A stretch of DNA of 64,000 nucleotides from Magicicada septendecula (taxonomy: Eukaryota > Arthropoda > Insecta > Hemiptera > Cicadidae). A program made the position numbers and the translations under genes. A model generated the notes under the pieces. It saw only the letters and a program-made list of their open reading frames with translations, did not search any database and was not told where the DNA came from. The stretch lies in assembly GCA_034769895.1 (NCBI GenBank), contig CM068368.1, forward strand, positions 339,473,076-339,537,075. The letters are read 5' to 3'. Each line of letters begins with the position of its first letter. The stretch's first letter is position 1. This document shows, one piece after another, positions 1-11,809 of the stretch.

Positions 1-2330
1 TACGATGATGAAATTCAAACCTTCTACAACATAACGCCTTAGAACAGGGAACGACGAAACTAAATTTGTAAATTTTGCGGTAACATGATTTACAAATTTT
101 TAGTCATATTATAACACATAATGGCTTTACTGCGAACATTTGGTGGTAGGCTCACTATAGGAAGGCAAATGGGTTTTTATATTTACGTTTGTAGACAAAG
201 GTAAGTTTATTAAATAACATCAGTAAACGTAGTAAACGTAAACGTGTAAACGTACGTATACGTTTACATCAGTAAACGTATTTAACGTAGTTAAATTAAC
301 TACGTTAGACAATCTTACGCATCTGTGTCGAGCTATCAAAATTATTCCTCCATCAATTTGAAGGCTTTCATATAAATTAGTTTTTGTTTTCTCTATAGGC
401 TACATTACAACACTTAATTAGTCCAAGTCGAATCATAATCCTTATCACGCTGTTACTGGTACAAATTTTCTTAAAAATCTTAACCGCATTATAAAGAAGT
501 GTCGTTTCCATCTGTTTGTTTTGCGGTCATATCAAACAGTGATAAGTAAGGTGAGAAGTTTGTTTGCAGTCAACGTTCAACGTACACAAAAAATCTCAAA
601 ATTGTCACTAGAACCAGAGAAGTTGTCCTTGATCTTGCATACATTTTCTTATAATCTTCCTCTGTTGTTTATTCAGTATTGTAGGTTTTTCAATGTCGTC
701 TTCTGCAAATAGAAGTTGCTGTTCCTTAGAAGTCCTTTTATTGCTCCTACTTTGACTTTTCAAGTGAATTCGTTTCTTTAAGTTCTGGCATAGATTACTG
801 TATGTTTCTAGCATTGTGACATGAAGTGGCTTTAAAGTTTTACACGAATAATAAATAAATAAATGTCTTTATGTCTATTATAAACACTGTCACCTAAATA
901 AACAATAAATAGTTTCGTAAATGTAGTTTTGCAATAAACTTCAAAATTGTATAATAAATAGAACATCAAAAAATTCATTAAATGTTTCAGTATATACTCT
1001 GTATCATGGATACTTTACAGTACTCAATATGCTTGGCGAGAAAGGAGTAAATACCTACGATACAGAAAGAAACATTATTTTGGATGCTGAACAAATTCCT
1101 ATTTTGAATGTTCAATTAGTTTTTGACATCTACAATGCCCAGAAAATATCGCAGACAGATATATATATGTCAATGCTTGAATTCGGTTGTTGGGGAAAGA
1201 ACAGTAATCTGAGTTGTTAGTTCAAACTTTAGTAGTTTAACTCTGAAACACAATGTCGCAAACGCCAACGATTCATCCGCGTGGTGAAGCGGTGTCATCC
1301 AACGGAGAGCATTTGCGAAATGTACAGACTGGGCAATAAGTCAATTGACAATATACATTTACTTTTAGCTACTAGGGTCAAGCAACGTGTTCTGTATTTC
1401 AAAATATAACACGTCGATAGTACCATTTTGCGTTAAAATTAATCACCATAATTTCACAAAAAAGTCGCATCTTGGGTAATCTTTAAAATAATTAAGCCAG
1501 GGAAAATAGTGATGTTTTATTCGTGACAAAATTTGTGATCCAATCATATTACGCTACAATTAACGAATAAACGTTAGTCGGATATAATTCAAATTGCACC
1601 CAAATAATAAATATTTTTAGCGACGTTTGTCAGTCAACTTTATCATCCAGTTAATTTTTAATACTTAAGAAAAGAATGACCCAGTTGTTTGTTGTCTCTT
1701 TAATTATTAGACAACGCAAAACAGTCCGGCTTTAACTTTTGTGGTATTCATTTAAGACACCGTCAGAAGTCTTAAAGGAAAAAGGAAAATTTTAAGTTAA
1801 TTGGTTGTCATTATTGAGTGAGTTCATTGTGTTCATGTGAATAAACTTTATTTCATAGATTTCACATAATGATTAAGTACCAGCCTGTTACAACTAAATT
1901 TAGATATGATTTTCGTTTTCAGTTGATTTGGCTTGAAGTAACTATTGTGAATAGAACGTAACAAGTGAGTAGAACGTAAATGATAATTTCAAATAATTTT
2001 TGCTACGACTGAATAGATGTAACATAATAAATAACATATTATCTTTTACAGAGACACATAGGCCTTCTGTCTACCTGTGAGACGGTAGTCTATTGACTGA
2101 ATAACAATGAACTCCATTAATAATGGCTCAAGATTCTCGACTGAATTTGTGTTTTATGATTACGAGAAGGTTATTATGGATTATTATAAACACACGTAAT
2201 TCTCAAATACATAATTAACAAATAAAAATATAATAGAATAGAATAAACTGAAACCGGTTAAACGACGTGAATTTGTTAACAGACAACAAATGGATAAGTG
2301 ACTGAGTGAGTAAGAATGATGTAAGAGACA
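1..2330. other. AT-rich stretch without recognisable genes
   Basis: Stop codons are frequent in all frames and the longest open frames are under about 70 codons with no recognisable motif. The only structure seen is the GTAAACGT-rich run and palindrome near the left end, listed separately. Reading is by eye only, so a short exon could be missed. Confidence 0.5.
222..307. repeat. GTAAACGT-rich minisatellite ending in a palindrome
   Basis: The octamer GTAAACGT or its reverse complement recurs several times between 222 and 280. It is followed by a near-perfect palindrome: arms of 12 bases at 283-294 and 296-307 (TAACGTAGTTAA and TTAACTACGTTA) around one central A. Nothing here looks coding. Confidence 0.75.
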
Positions 2331-2339
2331 AGAGTGAAA

Positions 2340-2470
2340 GCAGCAGCAATGGCGGGCGAGCACCAACGGGTGGCCATGAAGGGGGGGGTTCCACTATAAG
2401 TCTGTCCGGCCTTGGCATTTCTATCCTTCCAGCCGGCGATTAACGGGAATCGAAACGCGGTGCTTAGTTG
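2340..2470 (-). repeat. possible tRNA-derived SINE fragment
   Basis: On the minus strand this GC-richer segment holds GTTTCGATTCC, a good match to the RNA polymerase III B box (GGTTCGANNCC). It is followed by CGGCTGG and a G/C-rich body unlike the AT-rich surroundings. A second scrap with CGATTCCCGGCTGG lies near 9.37 kb, which is consistent with a dispersed tRNA-derived family. No clear A box, poly-A tail or target duplication was found, so it could also be an old tRNA pseudogene or chance. Confidence 0.35.
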
Positions 2471-2479
2471 GAGTTGGAA

Positions 2480-4860
2480 ACATTCCTACAGCTTTGAATG
2501 CTCATCTTTGGATCACGTGGTACTCGTGTCGCACATGTAACTGCATTGTAAGTTAATGCTGTAGTGCCAAACACGTGCGCCTGCAGACGTTTTTGGAATA
2601 TATTACCGTCTCACGTGGATAAGGCTGAACATTATATAATGCGAACAATAAAAATAAAATTAACTTACTCCTTTTCAATAGTAATTTTTCAGTCGGCTTC
2701 CAGTAACAGACAGATTAAGGAAGAAAATTGAAATTATTCAACATAATAGCCTATACGTATTCGTACAAAAATTGGTCTACACTTAAAAACTCTTCATTGC
2801 GATTTTCCGTTATTTGTTTCTGTTAAGAAGAAAATAAATTTAATCAAGTTTTACTACGTACCAATTAAAATAAATAAATTGCTATTAATATATATCTGAC
2901 ATTTAAATAAATGGAAACGAAATGAAATCTACATCAAAAAAATAATTATAAGAATACTTTTATTATCATTTGGGGGATTTCAGCTGCCATAATGCTTGTG
3001 ATAAATAATATTATTATGCAATAAAAACAAAACAAAAATAATTAGGCCTACTTTTGTATTCACTTTAAAATTTGTTAAGTACTGTCTAGTGTAACAGTAT
3101 TTAAACAACTTTCTAAGTGAATAAATTAAACACTAATGCTAAATCGAAAATTTCAGAGCGTTCTTTAGCAGTTATACAATTTTTAAAACTTAGTAAATAA
3201 AAATCGATGTGGTTATAAGCAGTCCACAATAACCAAAGCTTGTAGTTTTCCCTTATCGGCTTTATAACACTGGGTCACAAGAAACGACGAAAGCAATAGA
3301 AGTTATAAAAGCATAGAGAGTGAACATGCACTTAATTCACTCTGCAAATATTTCAGAACTACAAATCGAATAAGTTCAATGCTGTACGTAGCCTACACAG
3401 TATTTAGAGCAAATCATGTTAAGACTTGTGCATTCTGGTGGATCGATATTGTATTTTCTTTCACCGTAAAGAACAGACAACGTGGAAAATGAATTGTTCG
3501 GAACTAACCAAAATTCAGATGCAAAAAACGTGTTTACGATTTACGCTAAAATTATTCAATTTAACTTAACAGCAACAATGGAGATGTAGTGTTGTATCGA
3601 AAGCATAATGTGAAAATATGTGATTAAAATATGCGAGATTAACATATTTGTCCAGACAACCAAAACAAACATTTAAGTTCTTAGCTAAAGATCGGGACAC
3701 TGAACAATAACGCAGTTGCACCCAGCAGTCTTACGGTTTAGAGACAAGGGAAAATGCTAAAACGGGAAAACAGGAATGTGTAGAAAATAATCAGGAAATT
3801 TGTAACTAACCTCCGTTATAATTAGACAATTTAAAAACAGTTACTAACTGCCATACCTTACTTGCTGTGACCGAGGTCTTTCTATTTATAACTCCGATGA
3901 TGCAATACTGACGTTATAATTACCCTAACTCTTTGGTAAAGATAGTAAAGTTGGATTAAATAGTTACTTCCCCCTAAAGGTTGATAAATAAATAGACAAC
4001 ACGTGTTCCTCAGTCGATTCTACACAACTGGATTTAACGTAGTGGGATAGGGAAATTGTCATTGACAGCTTTTACACAAGTAAAATTATCAGCGGAGATC
4101 AAAACAAATTTAGAATTGTTAATTAAACTACTCGGTTAACGATACCAGTATTCTAATTGGTTCCTGCTTTGATATAGATAGTAACTAGATAGTAAACTGG
4201 TTTCCTGAAATGAATCACTTCCAGAATGTGCTACTATTGATCTGTGACACAGTGTTAGACTAATAGTCTCGTGATCTGTGACAAGAAAATTTTCAGTCTT
4301 AGATATGCAAATAGTAGATAATAGTAGTAGTCAGTAGACGATTTAATTTTGTTCCAGTAAAAAAAAGGTCACTTCTTGGAAATGTTTCAAATCGCTTGAA
4401 TGACCTGATGGCAGTTATGTTAAACTCATTTGTCTAGATGACCGATAAAGTTAGAGCACATCGTCTAGACCGTGTAACCTAAAAGTAGTTATTGATATTT
4501 GGTTGGCAGCTGAAAGAGTTGTGGAAATTTTATAATTATATTGGATCCTGTTGTAACAATGGAGTGAAGTTAATTCGGGAAGCAAGCACGAGGCCAGTCA
4601 GCCGCTTCTCGTTTCTTACGTACTCATCATTTCGACAGGTTTAGCCGATTGGGGGGGGGGGGAGGTAAAACGCATTGCTTTTTAAGGTACTGCAGAAGAT
4701 AAAACTTCGGTACACCTAAATAATTCTTATCAGTAATAATTATTAGGATTCGAATTATTTTTGGGTCATAAATAATTTAAAACAGGACCCAAATCCTTAT
4801 TGTGACGAATGGAAATTGCACACTGCCCACTTTTACACAAACAAACACGCGTCCTCTCGT
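2480..4860. other. AT-rich stretch without recognisable genes
   Basis: No open frame with a recognisable domain was seen. It contains an 11- to 12-base G run near 4650 and otherwise low-complexity AT-rich DNA. Confidence 0.45.
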
Positions 4861-4862
4861 AA

Positions 4863-4865
<3 letters not shown>

Positions 4866-4894
<29 letters not shown>
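4866..4894. repeat. (TA)n microsatellite
   Basis: About 29 bases of alternating T and A. Confidence 0.9.
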
Positions 4895-4896
<2 letters not shown>

Positions 4897-5089
4897 GTAA
4901 TAATATACATTTTGTGTGTGTTTAACCTGTAGTTTGTTGTTAAACTAAATCCATACATTTATAACAAAGTCTATGCAGAATATGTCAAAGATCAAACACA
5001 TGTCCGACTCTACTCAGAAGAAGTGAAAAACAGAGTAGGACAGGTAAGAGATAAGAGAGAAAGAGACAGGAGGAAAACGTACAGATAGG

Positions 5090-5195
5090 CAGACATAGTG
5101 AGAGTCTCAGGGACAGACAGAAAAACAGATAAATAGACATACAGATAGACAGACAGACAGAGAGAGACAGATAAACAAACAAACTGACAGACTGG
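5090..5195. repeat. degenerate CAGA/GATA-type microsatellite
   Basis: A purine-rich tract dominated by CAGA, GATA and GAGA units. The open frames crossing it on the minus strand are products of the tetranucleotide periodicity, not genes. Confidence 0.75.
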
Positions 5196-5199
5196 AGAC

Positions 5200-6780
5200 A
5201 ATGAATTGAGTCTGAGAGAAAGATATACTTGCAGTTGAAAATGAAAACCAAAGGCAAGAGTAAGTCTTCCTTTTTATTTTAATATTAGGCTTATATGCGT
5301 TTTGGTAGAACCTATAAAACATTTAGTGTGTTCTACATATTTGAAGAATAATCTACATTTAAATTCTGTGCCGTATTTTAAATTCAAAGTAATGTTTCAC
5401 GGTCTGTTAATTATTTGTTACTGCTGTTATAAAAATACCTCAACCATTCCGGACCGTTAATCCTGATTAATGAATTCAGCCAGATCCGCACGAATTCTCA
5501 GAATACTATTAAATTTTGTTCTTGCGTTAGACATGAAAGTGTTAAAAGCCCTTAGGTTAAAATAAAAACTAAAATTACTGACTAAACTTTATTGTCTGTG
5601 TTTTCGCGACTGAACTCGACTAAAAAATGTCTGAATACATTGACACCATTATCGTCTTAGTAAAACCACTTTGTCTAACGTGAGAATTTTCTGCACACAA
5701 ATCTGACATCGGTGTGCGAGCCATTTAAATAAAACAGATATAGATATTTATATTAATAGACAATTTTTAAACTTATTTAAGTACAAAACTCGTCTAAAAA
5801 TTATGAATATAAAATTTTTTTCTAAAGGCAGGCAAGTAAATCAGGGACCTTCTGAGTTCCAGACTATACGTTGTGCAGAAAGAAGAACGTTGCGGAAAAC
5901 TACGTTGAGTGAAACTTGGAGCTTCTTAACTTCCAATCGTTCAGTGTTCTGTAAGAAACCTGGATTAATGAAATACGATTTACTTATATTTAGCGCTTCT
6001 GAAATGACTTTTCGGAGATACGTTAAAACAGCATAGTAGAGACCCGCACGAGAAACAGGGAAATAATTCTAGAACTGCAATAATCTTATGACTATGATAA
6101 AATCAGTCAGTAGAGACACACTTAACTGTTCCCTGTAGTAAATATGTTAAACACAACATTGCTAAAATACCAAGTAGGCCTACTTGGCTACTACTTTGCG
6201 GATAGTCTAATGTCTAACACATGCAGGTTAGACAGACCTAATGCGGTCGTTAGTAGACCAGGTAGCCTCGGAAATATATATAGTTTCATAAACTTTTATG
6301 GTAATACATTCTGGTACAAGTATGCTCCAAAAGAAGATAAGGAACATTTTCACGCAACTAATGTTTCACAAGAACATGTAGTCGAAAAATTCCGTGAAGT
6401 TAAGAAGTTACGCTTAAACGCATACAGTATGACTAACACATATATGATGTTTATGATAACTCACAATACGCACATTGTTCTACAAATTACTTTTTAAAGT
6501 TTTGCTACGAAATAGCTTACTTTAGTTGTGCTGCTAAAAATGCATTTTTTAGGCTTTCCGGCAAACATATAGAATAAGCATTCGTTGTTGAGTCGATGTT
6601 TTCAACTTGCTTTCTTTGATTTTCTGAGAGTTTTTTGTGTTTATGATATCACAGATTAATAATAAAACAAGTGCGCGCGCCCGTACATACTTCTATATCC
6701 ACCTATATGCATTATTACAAATATCACTTTTATCTACGTGTAACAGTGAACATAAATGAATTATGTAACATCTCGATACT
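5200..6780. other. unassigned stretch with unrecognised small ORFs
   Basis: Two open frames of some size occur: a 77-codon frame at 5803-6036 and a 117-codon frame at 6144-6497, both plus strand. Neither shows a motif, signal peptide, repeat or compositional feature that I recognise. An 18-base perfect palindrome, CCAAGTAGGCCTACTTGG (6170-6187), lies inside the second. I infer both frames are fortuitous. Confidence 0.4.
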
Positions 6781-6784
6781 CTTC

Positions 6785-7135
6785 AGACGCATGGATAAGA
6801 TAATGCTTGGAATTGCAAGGAGGGACAGGAAAGATTAATTTAATACGCGTCCAAACTACAAACTAGCATAAACTATACCATTTATAGGTCGAAAAAATAA
6901 AATGGAGATGGGCAGGATATTTGGTACGCTTACGGAAGAAGGTAACAGGTATTCAAGAAGATTGCAAGAATGAAGGTCAAGGGTCACGCAACGTCTTTTT
7001 GCAAAATGGAGGAATGGCGTGATTAAATTCTGCAGTACACTAAGTATAGTACACTGGATAACATTTGCCCTACGCAGAAATTACCAAACAGTTTTTCATG
7101 GAGTGTTCACTTAGCAATGAGCAGATAAATCTTAA
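6785..7135 (+). mobile_element. LINE 3' end, endonuclease/RT-type ORF2 C-terminus (pseudogene)
   Basis: Translated in shifting frames, this reads as the C-terminal tail of a LINE ORF2. RMDKIMLGIARRDRK is followed by VEKIKWRWAGYLVRL, which matches the widespread tail pattern LGIxxRDRIRNE...KLKWxWAGHxAR. Near 7050 comes a segment resembling W-AQDR-W---EAF-QQW-DKS. At least two frame changes and several stops are needed, so it is old and dead, and only the 3' end is present (5' truncated). It runs directly into GAC and GGT triplets and then the long TG array, suggesting that the LINE tail seeded the simple repeats. The exact clade is not determined. Confidence 0.6.
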
Positions 7136-7183
7136 TGACGACGACGACGATTATGGTGGTGGTGGTTGTTATGAAATGTCGAA

Positions 7184-7184
<1 letters not shown>

Positions 7185-7279
<95 letters not shown>
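7185..7279. repeat. (TG)n microsatellite
   Basis: About 95 bases of uninterrupted TG, following a short GAC/GGT tract that caps the LINE 3' end. Poly-Cys-Val and poly-Thr-His frames across it are artefacts. Confidence 0.97.
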
Positions 7280-7280
<1 letters not shown>

Positions 7281-7281
<1 letters not shown>

Positions 7282-9330
7282 GGGCAAGTCTAACGTATTT
7301 AATATATCTTATACACGCGTGCCGTAAAACCCACAATAGTAGCCCGAACTGTCGGATAGGTAACACATAACTGTCGTTTATTTGTGCAAGAAATATTTAA
7401 ATATCACCAACGAAATAATGATGTCACTACTTAGTATTTGTTGAAATAATGTAAAAACATTTTTTAAAGTTCGTTGATTTCAATAAAAGGGCAGGGCTCC
7501 CAGTAAAGGTGTCTGAGGGTGTCTGCGCGTGCATGTGCGTGTGCTCGGGCGCATGTTTGAAACCTGTTTGTGAATGAATTCAGTTTCACAACGACCATGT
7601 GCAATATAACCAGTTCAATATAAGAACATTTTACAAAGGTATGCGGATAATTTAATAACCGTAATAATTCCATGTCATTACAGAGGGATAGTGTAACTGT
7701 CACCTATTACCGTTATTAATTTCTTTCGTAATTTCCAAGCGTTACGACCAGTGACTTCTGTATTAGGAGAAATGTAAGATAGGAAAGGGATATTTCAACA
7801 AAACATATTTGTTTTTGTGTTAGTGAGTCACACATAAAGCAATTAACGTGCCAATACAAACTATAGGTTTACATTTTACTTAGCAGGTTCGTTTTATTTG
7901 GAAAGTCTTACGTGAGGCGTTTGAAATTTACGTATGAAATTCCATAAATGGCACATATCTCATGGGTAGGTTCGACACAGAATGTCCTGAGCAAAACTCA
8001 GGATTTAAGAAAAAATCCTCAGTATTTAAGATAACTGTCCTTCAGTTATCTGATCACAAGTAGCCGAAGTTAGAGAATTACATTAATTGTTCAATAACGC
8101 GATATGATATTTCGATGATAACACTGTATGGAGGGCATGGAAAACTGGCAAATGTTCCCAATATCCCAATAGTTGTCCGAAACAGATGTCACGACAAACG
8201 AGAGGTGACTACGCATCAAGGAAGTATTCACTGTTTACGTAGTTTTACTTGCTGACTTATCACACAAACTGATTTTTTCATGTGGGTGCTGTTTTCTTTT
8301 GTTTAAAAATTTTCCCAAGCCAACATTTATATTTTTATTTACATTAATTTCATTTATTTACATTTCATTTAAAGTATAAATAATTTTTCATTTTTGCGTT
8401 AAGCATTTACCTAATTGGTGCGTAGCTTGAACCTTATCAGCTGGAATATATGGATATCTCCATAAGAAGAGAAGAAGAAGAAGATGTAAGTACGAAGATT
8501 TAGTAGAATTGATGAGCTGTTGTTACGGTTTTCATACTGCCTCGCACTGCAAAACGCAGTAACTATTGTTTTTTTTTTTATTAGGAAAGCGTATGAAGAA
8601 AAATTCAAGAAGCATCCACTGGTAATGTGCTAAGGAAAGTGCTTTGATAAAAGCTGAACACTTTTACAAAATTAAGCAATATTTTTCAGAACACAGCATA
8701 TTAAGTACTATTAAAAACGAGAATGTTTATGTTTAATAAAAACGAACTCACTCACACAGATAAAAACAAAATATCAGAACTGCATGTGTATGCAGTTTAT
8801 TATGATGAATGTAATTTCTTATCCCTCTACCCAATTTAATTATATCCATGGTATGTCTAGAGCCTTGAAATGAGAACGAGGAGTATCAACGTTGGTTGAA
8901 CAATTATTGCCTATTGTAGTGAAAACCTTAAAGATACACGAGTTCACTAAACCACACATTTCATCTCACTGGTATTTTTAAAAATGAAAAGAGTTGAACG
9001 TAATATTTACGAATCTGAAAGACAACGCAAGCGATTGTAGATAGGGAATGTCGACAAAAGTTAATGAAATTGAATTTCACAATTATTTAAGTTTCAGTTG
9101 AATATTATGCTAAATTACGTCACTAACCAGTCTTACCAAGATTATTACAGAGACAAATTCTTGTCACTAAAAAATGTAAAGTACCGTTTACCAAATGGTA
9201 AAAGCTTAAGAGCATGATAATGTCTTTCAGCCGCCAGCTAAACGCAACATTATTATGGTTACTGACTGACTGATTGGTTACATACCTATCTACAGCTATG
9301 CAGTGTTGTTTGCTTGTTAGGTCTTTAATC
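7281..9330. other. AT-rich stretch without recognisable genes
   Basis: No coding or RNA feature could be supported. A GAA-rich run near 8464-8486 preceded by a Cys/Tyr-coding scrap vaguely resembles LINE 3' tails elsewhere in the window, but there is too little to call. Confidence 0.4.
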
Positions 9331-9334
9331 TGCG

Positions 9335-9400
9335 ACGGACGTTAGCACGTTAGCGGTCGCGGTTTTAGTTAACGATTCCCGGCTGGTAAATGATGACGTC
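9335..9400 (+). repeat. tRNA-like / SINE-head scrap
   Basis: TTAGCACGTTAGCGG resembles a polymerase III A box. About 30 bases on, GTTAACGATTCCCGGCTGG resembles a B box, so order and spacing are tRNA-like. The CGATTCCCG...GCTGG core is shared with the minus-strand scrap near 2.43 kb. I could not fold a full cloverleaf, and no tail was seen. It is either a SINE head or a decayed tRNA pseudogene. Confidence 0.35.
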
Positions 9401-9409
9401 ATGCAGCGT

Positions 9410-10484
9410 GATGCGTTACAGAAATTTTCAAATGACCCCCAGCCATAAGACATTATCATGTCAAAATAATTACTTTCCATTGCTATAGTAAGTCGTTACG
9501 TTAAACATAGAATGAAACTGGAGTCACGGCTCCGCATCCTACACCACAATTTCACTTTCATCTAACGCGACGTCCATATTGAATAAAACCGCATGGCCTA
9601 AACAACAATGTGAATACCTCCAAACACAGAAGTTTTTATTACGAGAAATCCATATATATCATTGAGCCGAATCAAGATATATGTATTTACTTCAAGCTTA
9701 TAAATTCCACATGCAAGAATTAAACGTTTTTTCCAGTCAGTTTTGTATTTAATTTAAATCAATATGGTTGGTAATATACTTACTCTAGAAAAGTTAAATT
9801 TACAAATTGAGGTTATTAATGGTAGTAATTAAGCTTTCATTCTAGATTTTTTCATTGACAATCGTTTGTAAAAATTAAAGTAACCCAATAAATTCATATT
9901 TAGAAAACAGTCTACAAACAAGGAACTTAGCCTACACCAGGACGGCTGATAATTTTTATCAAATTAATAACAGAAATTTGCAAATGAAACAAGCAAAAAG
10001 AAAAGAGCGTATTTTGTATGCACAAATGAGTTTCATAAATTGCCAGAAATGTGTGTGAATGTACGTATCTGTACAATGTACATAAATGTAGCAGATCTTA
10101 AAATGTTTTATTAAACAAAACATAACAGAAATACATACAGAACATCCTGTTACACAGAAAGAACTAATTATCGGAAAGAAAACCTTTTTCACTGTTTCAT
10201 AAACAATTTGTATTTTCATTAGGCCTAATAACAAACATACGTTTACCATGAAAAACAAGTAAAATATAATTTCAGTTAATCTAATTTCGCTACTTTTACT
10301 CTTTTAGGTATAAATTAAACAAAACTTGAATTTATATCCTTATGCCTAAATATCAAAAGATGTGGTACTCACTGGTGGTGTGAAAGGCTATTGCGGCCAA
10401 CAGAAGCAGACAAGATACCGGCGCCATGGTCGCATGAAGACTGAGCGCGGTCTTCACTCGCGCCGTTCTTCGTTATGTTGCCCA

Positions 10485-10485
<1 letters not shown>
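9410..10485. other. AT-rich stretch without recognisable genes
   Basis: The only long frame, 99 codons on the minus strand at 9959-10258, is rich in Cys, Phe and Ile with no recognisable motif and is probably fortuitous. Confidence 0.4.

Positions 10486-10528
<43 letters not shown>
10486..10528. repeat. (AC)n microsatellite
   Basis: About 43 bases of AC dinucleotide in a locally GC-richer patch. Confidence 0.95.
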
Positions 10529-10529
<1 letters not shown>

Positions 10530-10530
<1 letters not shown>

Positions 10531-11020
10531 TCCTTCGTCCTCGACGACATTGAACTTACACGGAAAAATTTCGGTTATACTAAATTTTCACTTATTTCTG
10601 GTGCTAATTACCAGTTTCAGATATGCATCCTGTGTAAAACAGTGTATCAAATCTGGGTATATACTTGGATGCATCTGCATCTGGTATGTCGGTTAAGCGA
10701 AATTTAATGTTCTATACAGTACATATTTTAAATTATTCTAAAAAAATCAAATTAATAAGCCTAAAAATTATAAAAATACGTAAATAATTTGTACAAGATA
10801 GTTTGTGTGTGTACGTATTATTTTATAAAATTGTGTGATATTATTTTTATATATAAATTTATAAATCGATATTTTCTTTATTTTATTGAGTACTATTCGT
10901 TAATGGTGCAGCTTCCTCATTAACACTCTGTGCCACGTTCCCTTTCTCTATGAAGTAAAACAAACTTTTCCAGAAGAGCACACACAAACAAGTCGCACAC
11001 TTGACGATACAAATCAGCAA
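10530..11020. other. AT-rich stretch, nothing recognised
   Basis: Low-complexity AT-rich DNA with no coding or RNA signal that I can support. Confidence 0.4.
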
Positions 11021-11023
11021 CAT

Positions 11024-11072
11024 CTATGATGATGACGACGACGACGACGATTATTATTATTATTATTATTAT
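11024..11072. repeat. compound (GAC)n-(ATT)n microsatellite
   Basis: GATGAT/GAC triplets pass directly into an ATT run. It resembles the GAC-type tail after the LINE end at 7.13 kb, but no LINE coding sequence was recognised immediately upstream. Confidence 0.85.
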
Positions 11073-11094
11073 ATACGTATATATGTTACTATTC

Positions 11095-11226
11095 AATATA
11101 GTTTCTTCTGCAAGTAGTAGGCCTATATTACATTAATCGTAAACATTAATTAATATATTAATATTATATGATACATTAATATTAATATATTAATCGTAAT
11201 ACACTACTTGCAGAAGAAACTATATT
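11095..11226. repeat. long inverted repeat (foldback)
   Basis: Two perfectly complementary 24-base arms, AATATAGTTTCTTCTGCAAGTAGT at 11095-11118 (given here as its first 20 bases plus AGT-ending remainder) and its complement at 11203-11226, flank an AT-rich centre. The centre itself has further inverted pieces (ATTAATCGTAA and TTACGATTAAT types). It could be a MITE-like foldback or a small inverted duplication. No target duplication was identified. Confidence 0.7.
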
Positions 11227-11519
11227 AAATAATATCAGAATATTATATAATTTCTGCAAGCAACATTGAGTTACGTATATAGAAAATGATATACATATAA
11301 AAAACCGTATTACCTCTACGATTACCATTCATTAGGTATGCTTAGTTTGTGAAACATCCACAGGTAGCTTGATGTACGTCACTAACTGTCACACCATTCT
11401 GTACATTTTACACAAGCTAACTAGAAACTGTATGAAAGGGGATGAAGATACAATTAATGCTGATATAATAAGCACACTATGGATAATAGCAAGATAATTT
11501 TTAATCGACATGCGCTACC

Positions 11520-11800
11520 TGCAACACGGGGAAATAACATGAGAGTGACACATAGCAAAGCTACTTGTATAGACTATATCATTACAGAAAATAAATTGGC
11601 GGTAGGGAAGACACTTGGCTAGAAAATAACATGGAAGACGGCCATAAAGTTTGCTAATCGAATGGTCAAAGGCGTAAAGGTAACGCTTTGGACGACCTGG
11701 CCAAGTGCGCAATAAAGTAAGCTAAGCATCATACGGTTCCAGAGGATGATGGCTGGGAAGGAATTCACTCAGCAGTAGTGACATCAGAAATGTGGAGATT
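11520..11800 (+). mobile_element. heavily decayed LINE ORF2 C-terminal tail
   Basis: In mixed frames the segment gives VIDYIITENK-like, GRHLARK, LLIEWS and FGRPGQ, then a piece resembling EAFTQQ near 11765. This is the order seen in the KLKWxWAGHxAR...LxEWxP...RGRPxxRW...EAFxQQW tail of arthropod LINEs and matches the better copy at 6.8-7.1 kb. Several frame changes and stops are present. The signal is weak, and a profile search would be needed to be sure. Confidence 0.4.
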
Positions 11801-11809
11801 TGTAATACA

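Noticed and set aside
6144-6497. 117-codon frame as a host gene
   Set aside because: No recognisable domain, no supporting splice or promoter signal, and it spans an 18-bp palindrome. It cannot be called a gene.
7065-7370. Open frame encoding poly-Cys-Val through the TG array, and similar frames at 24126-24922 and 23654-23977
   Set aside because: They are open only because di- and trinucleotide repeats lack stop codons. No flanking coding signal was seen.
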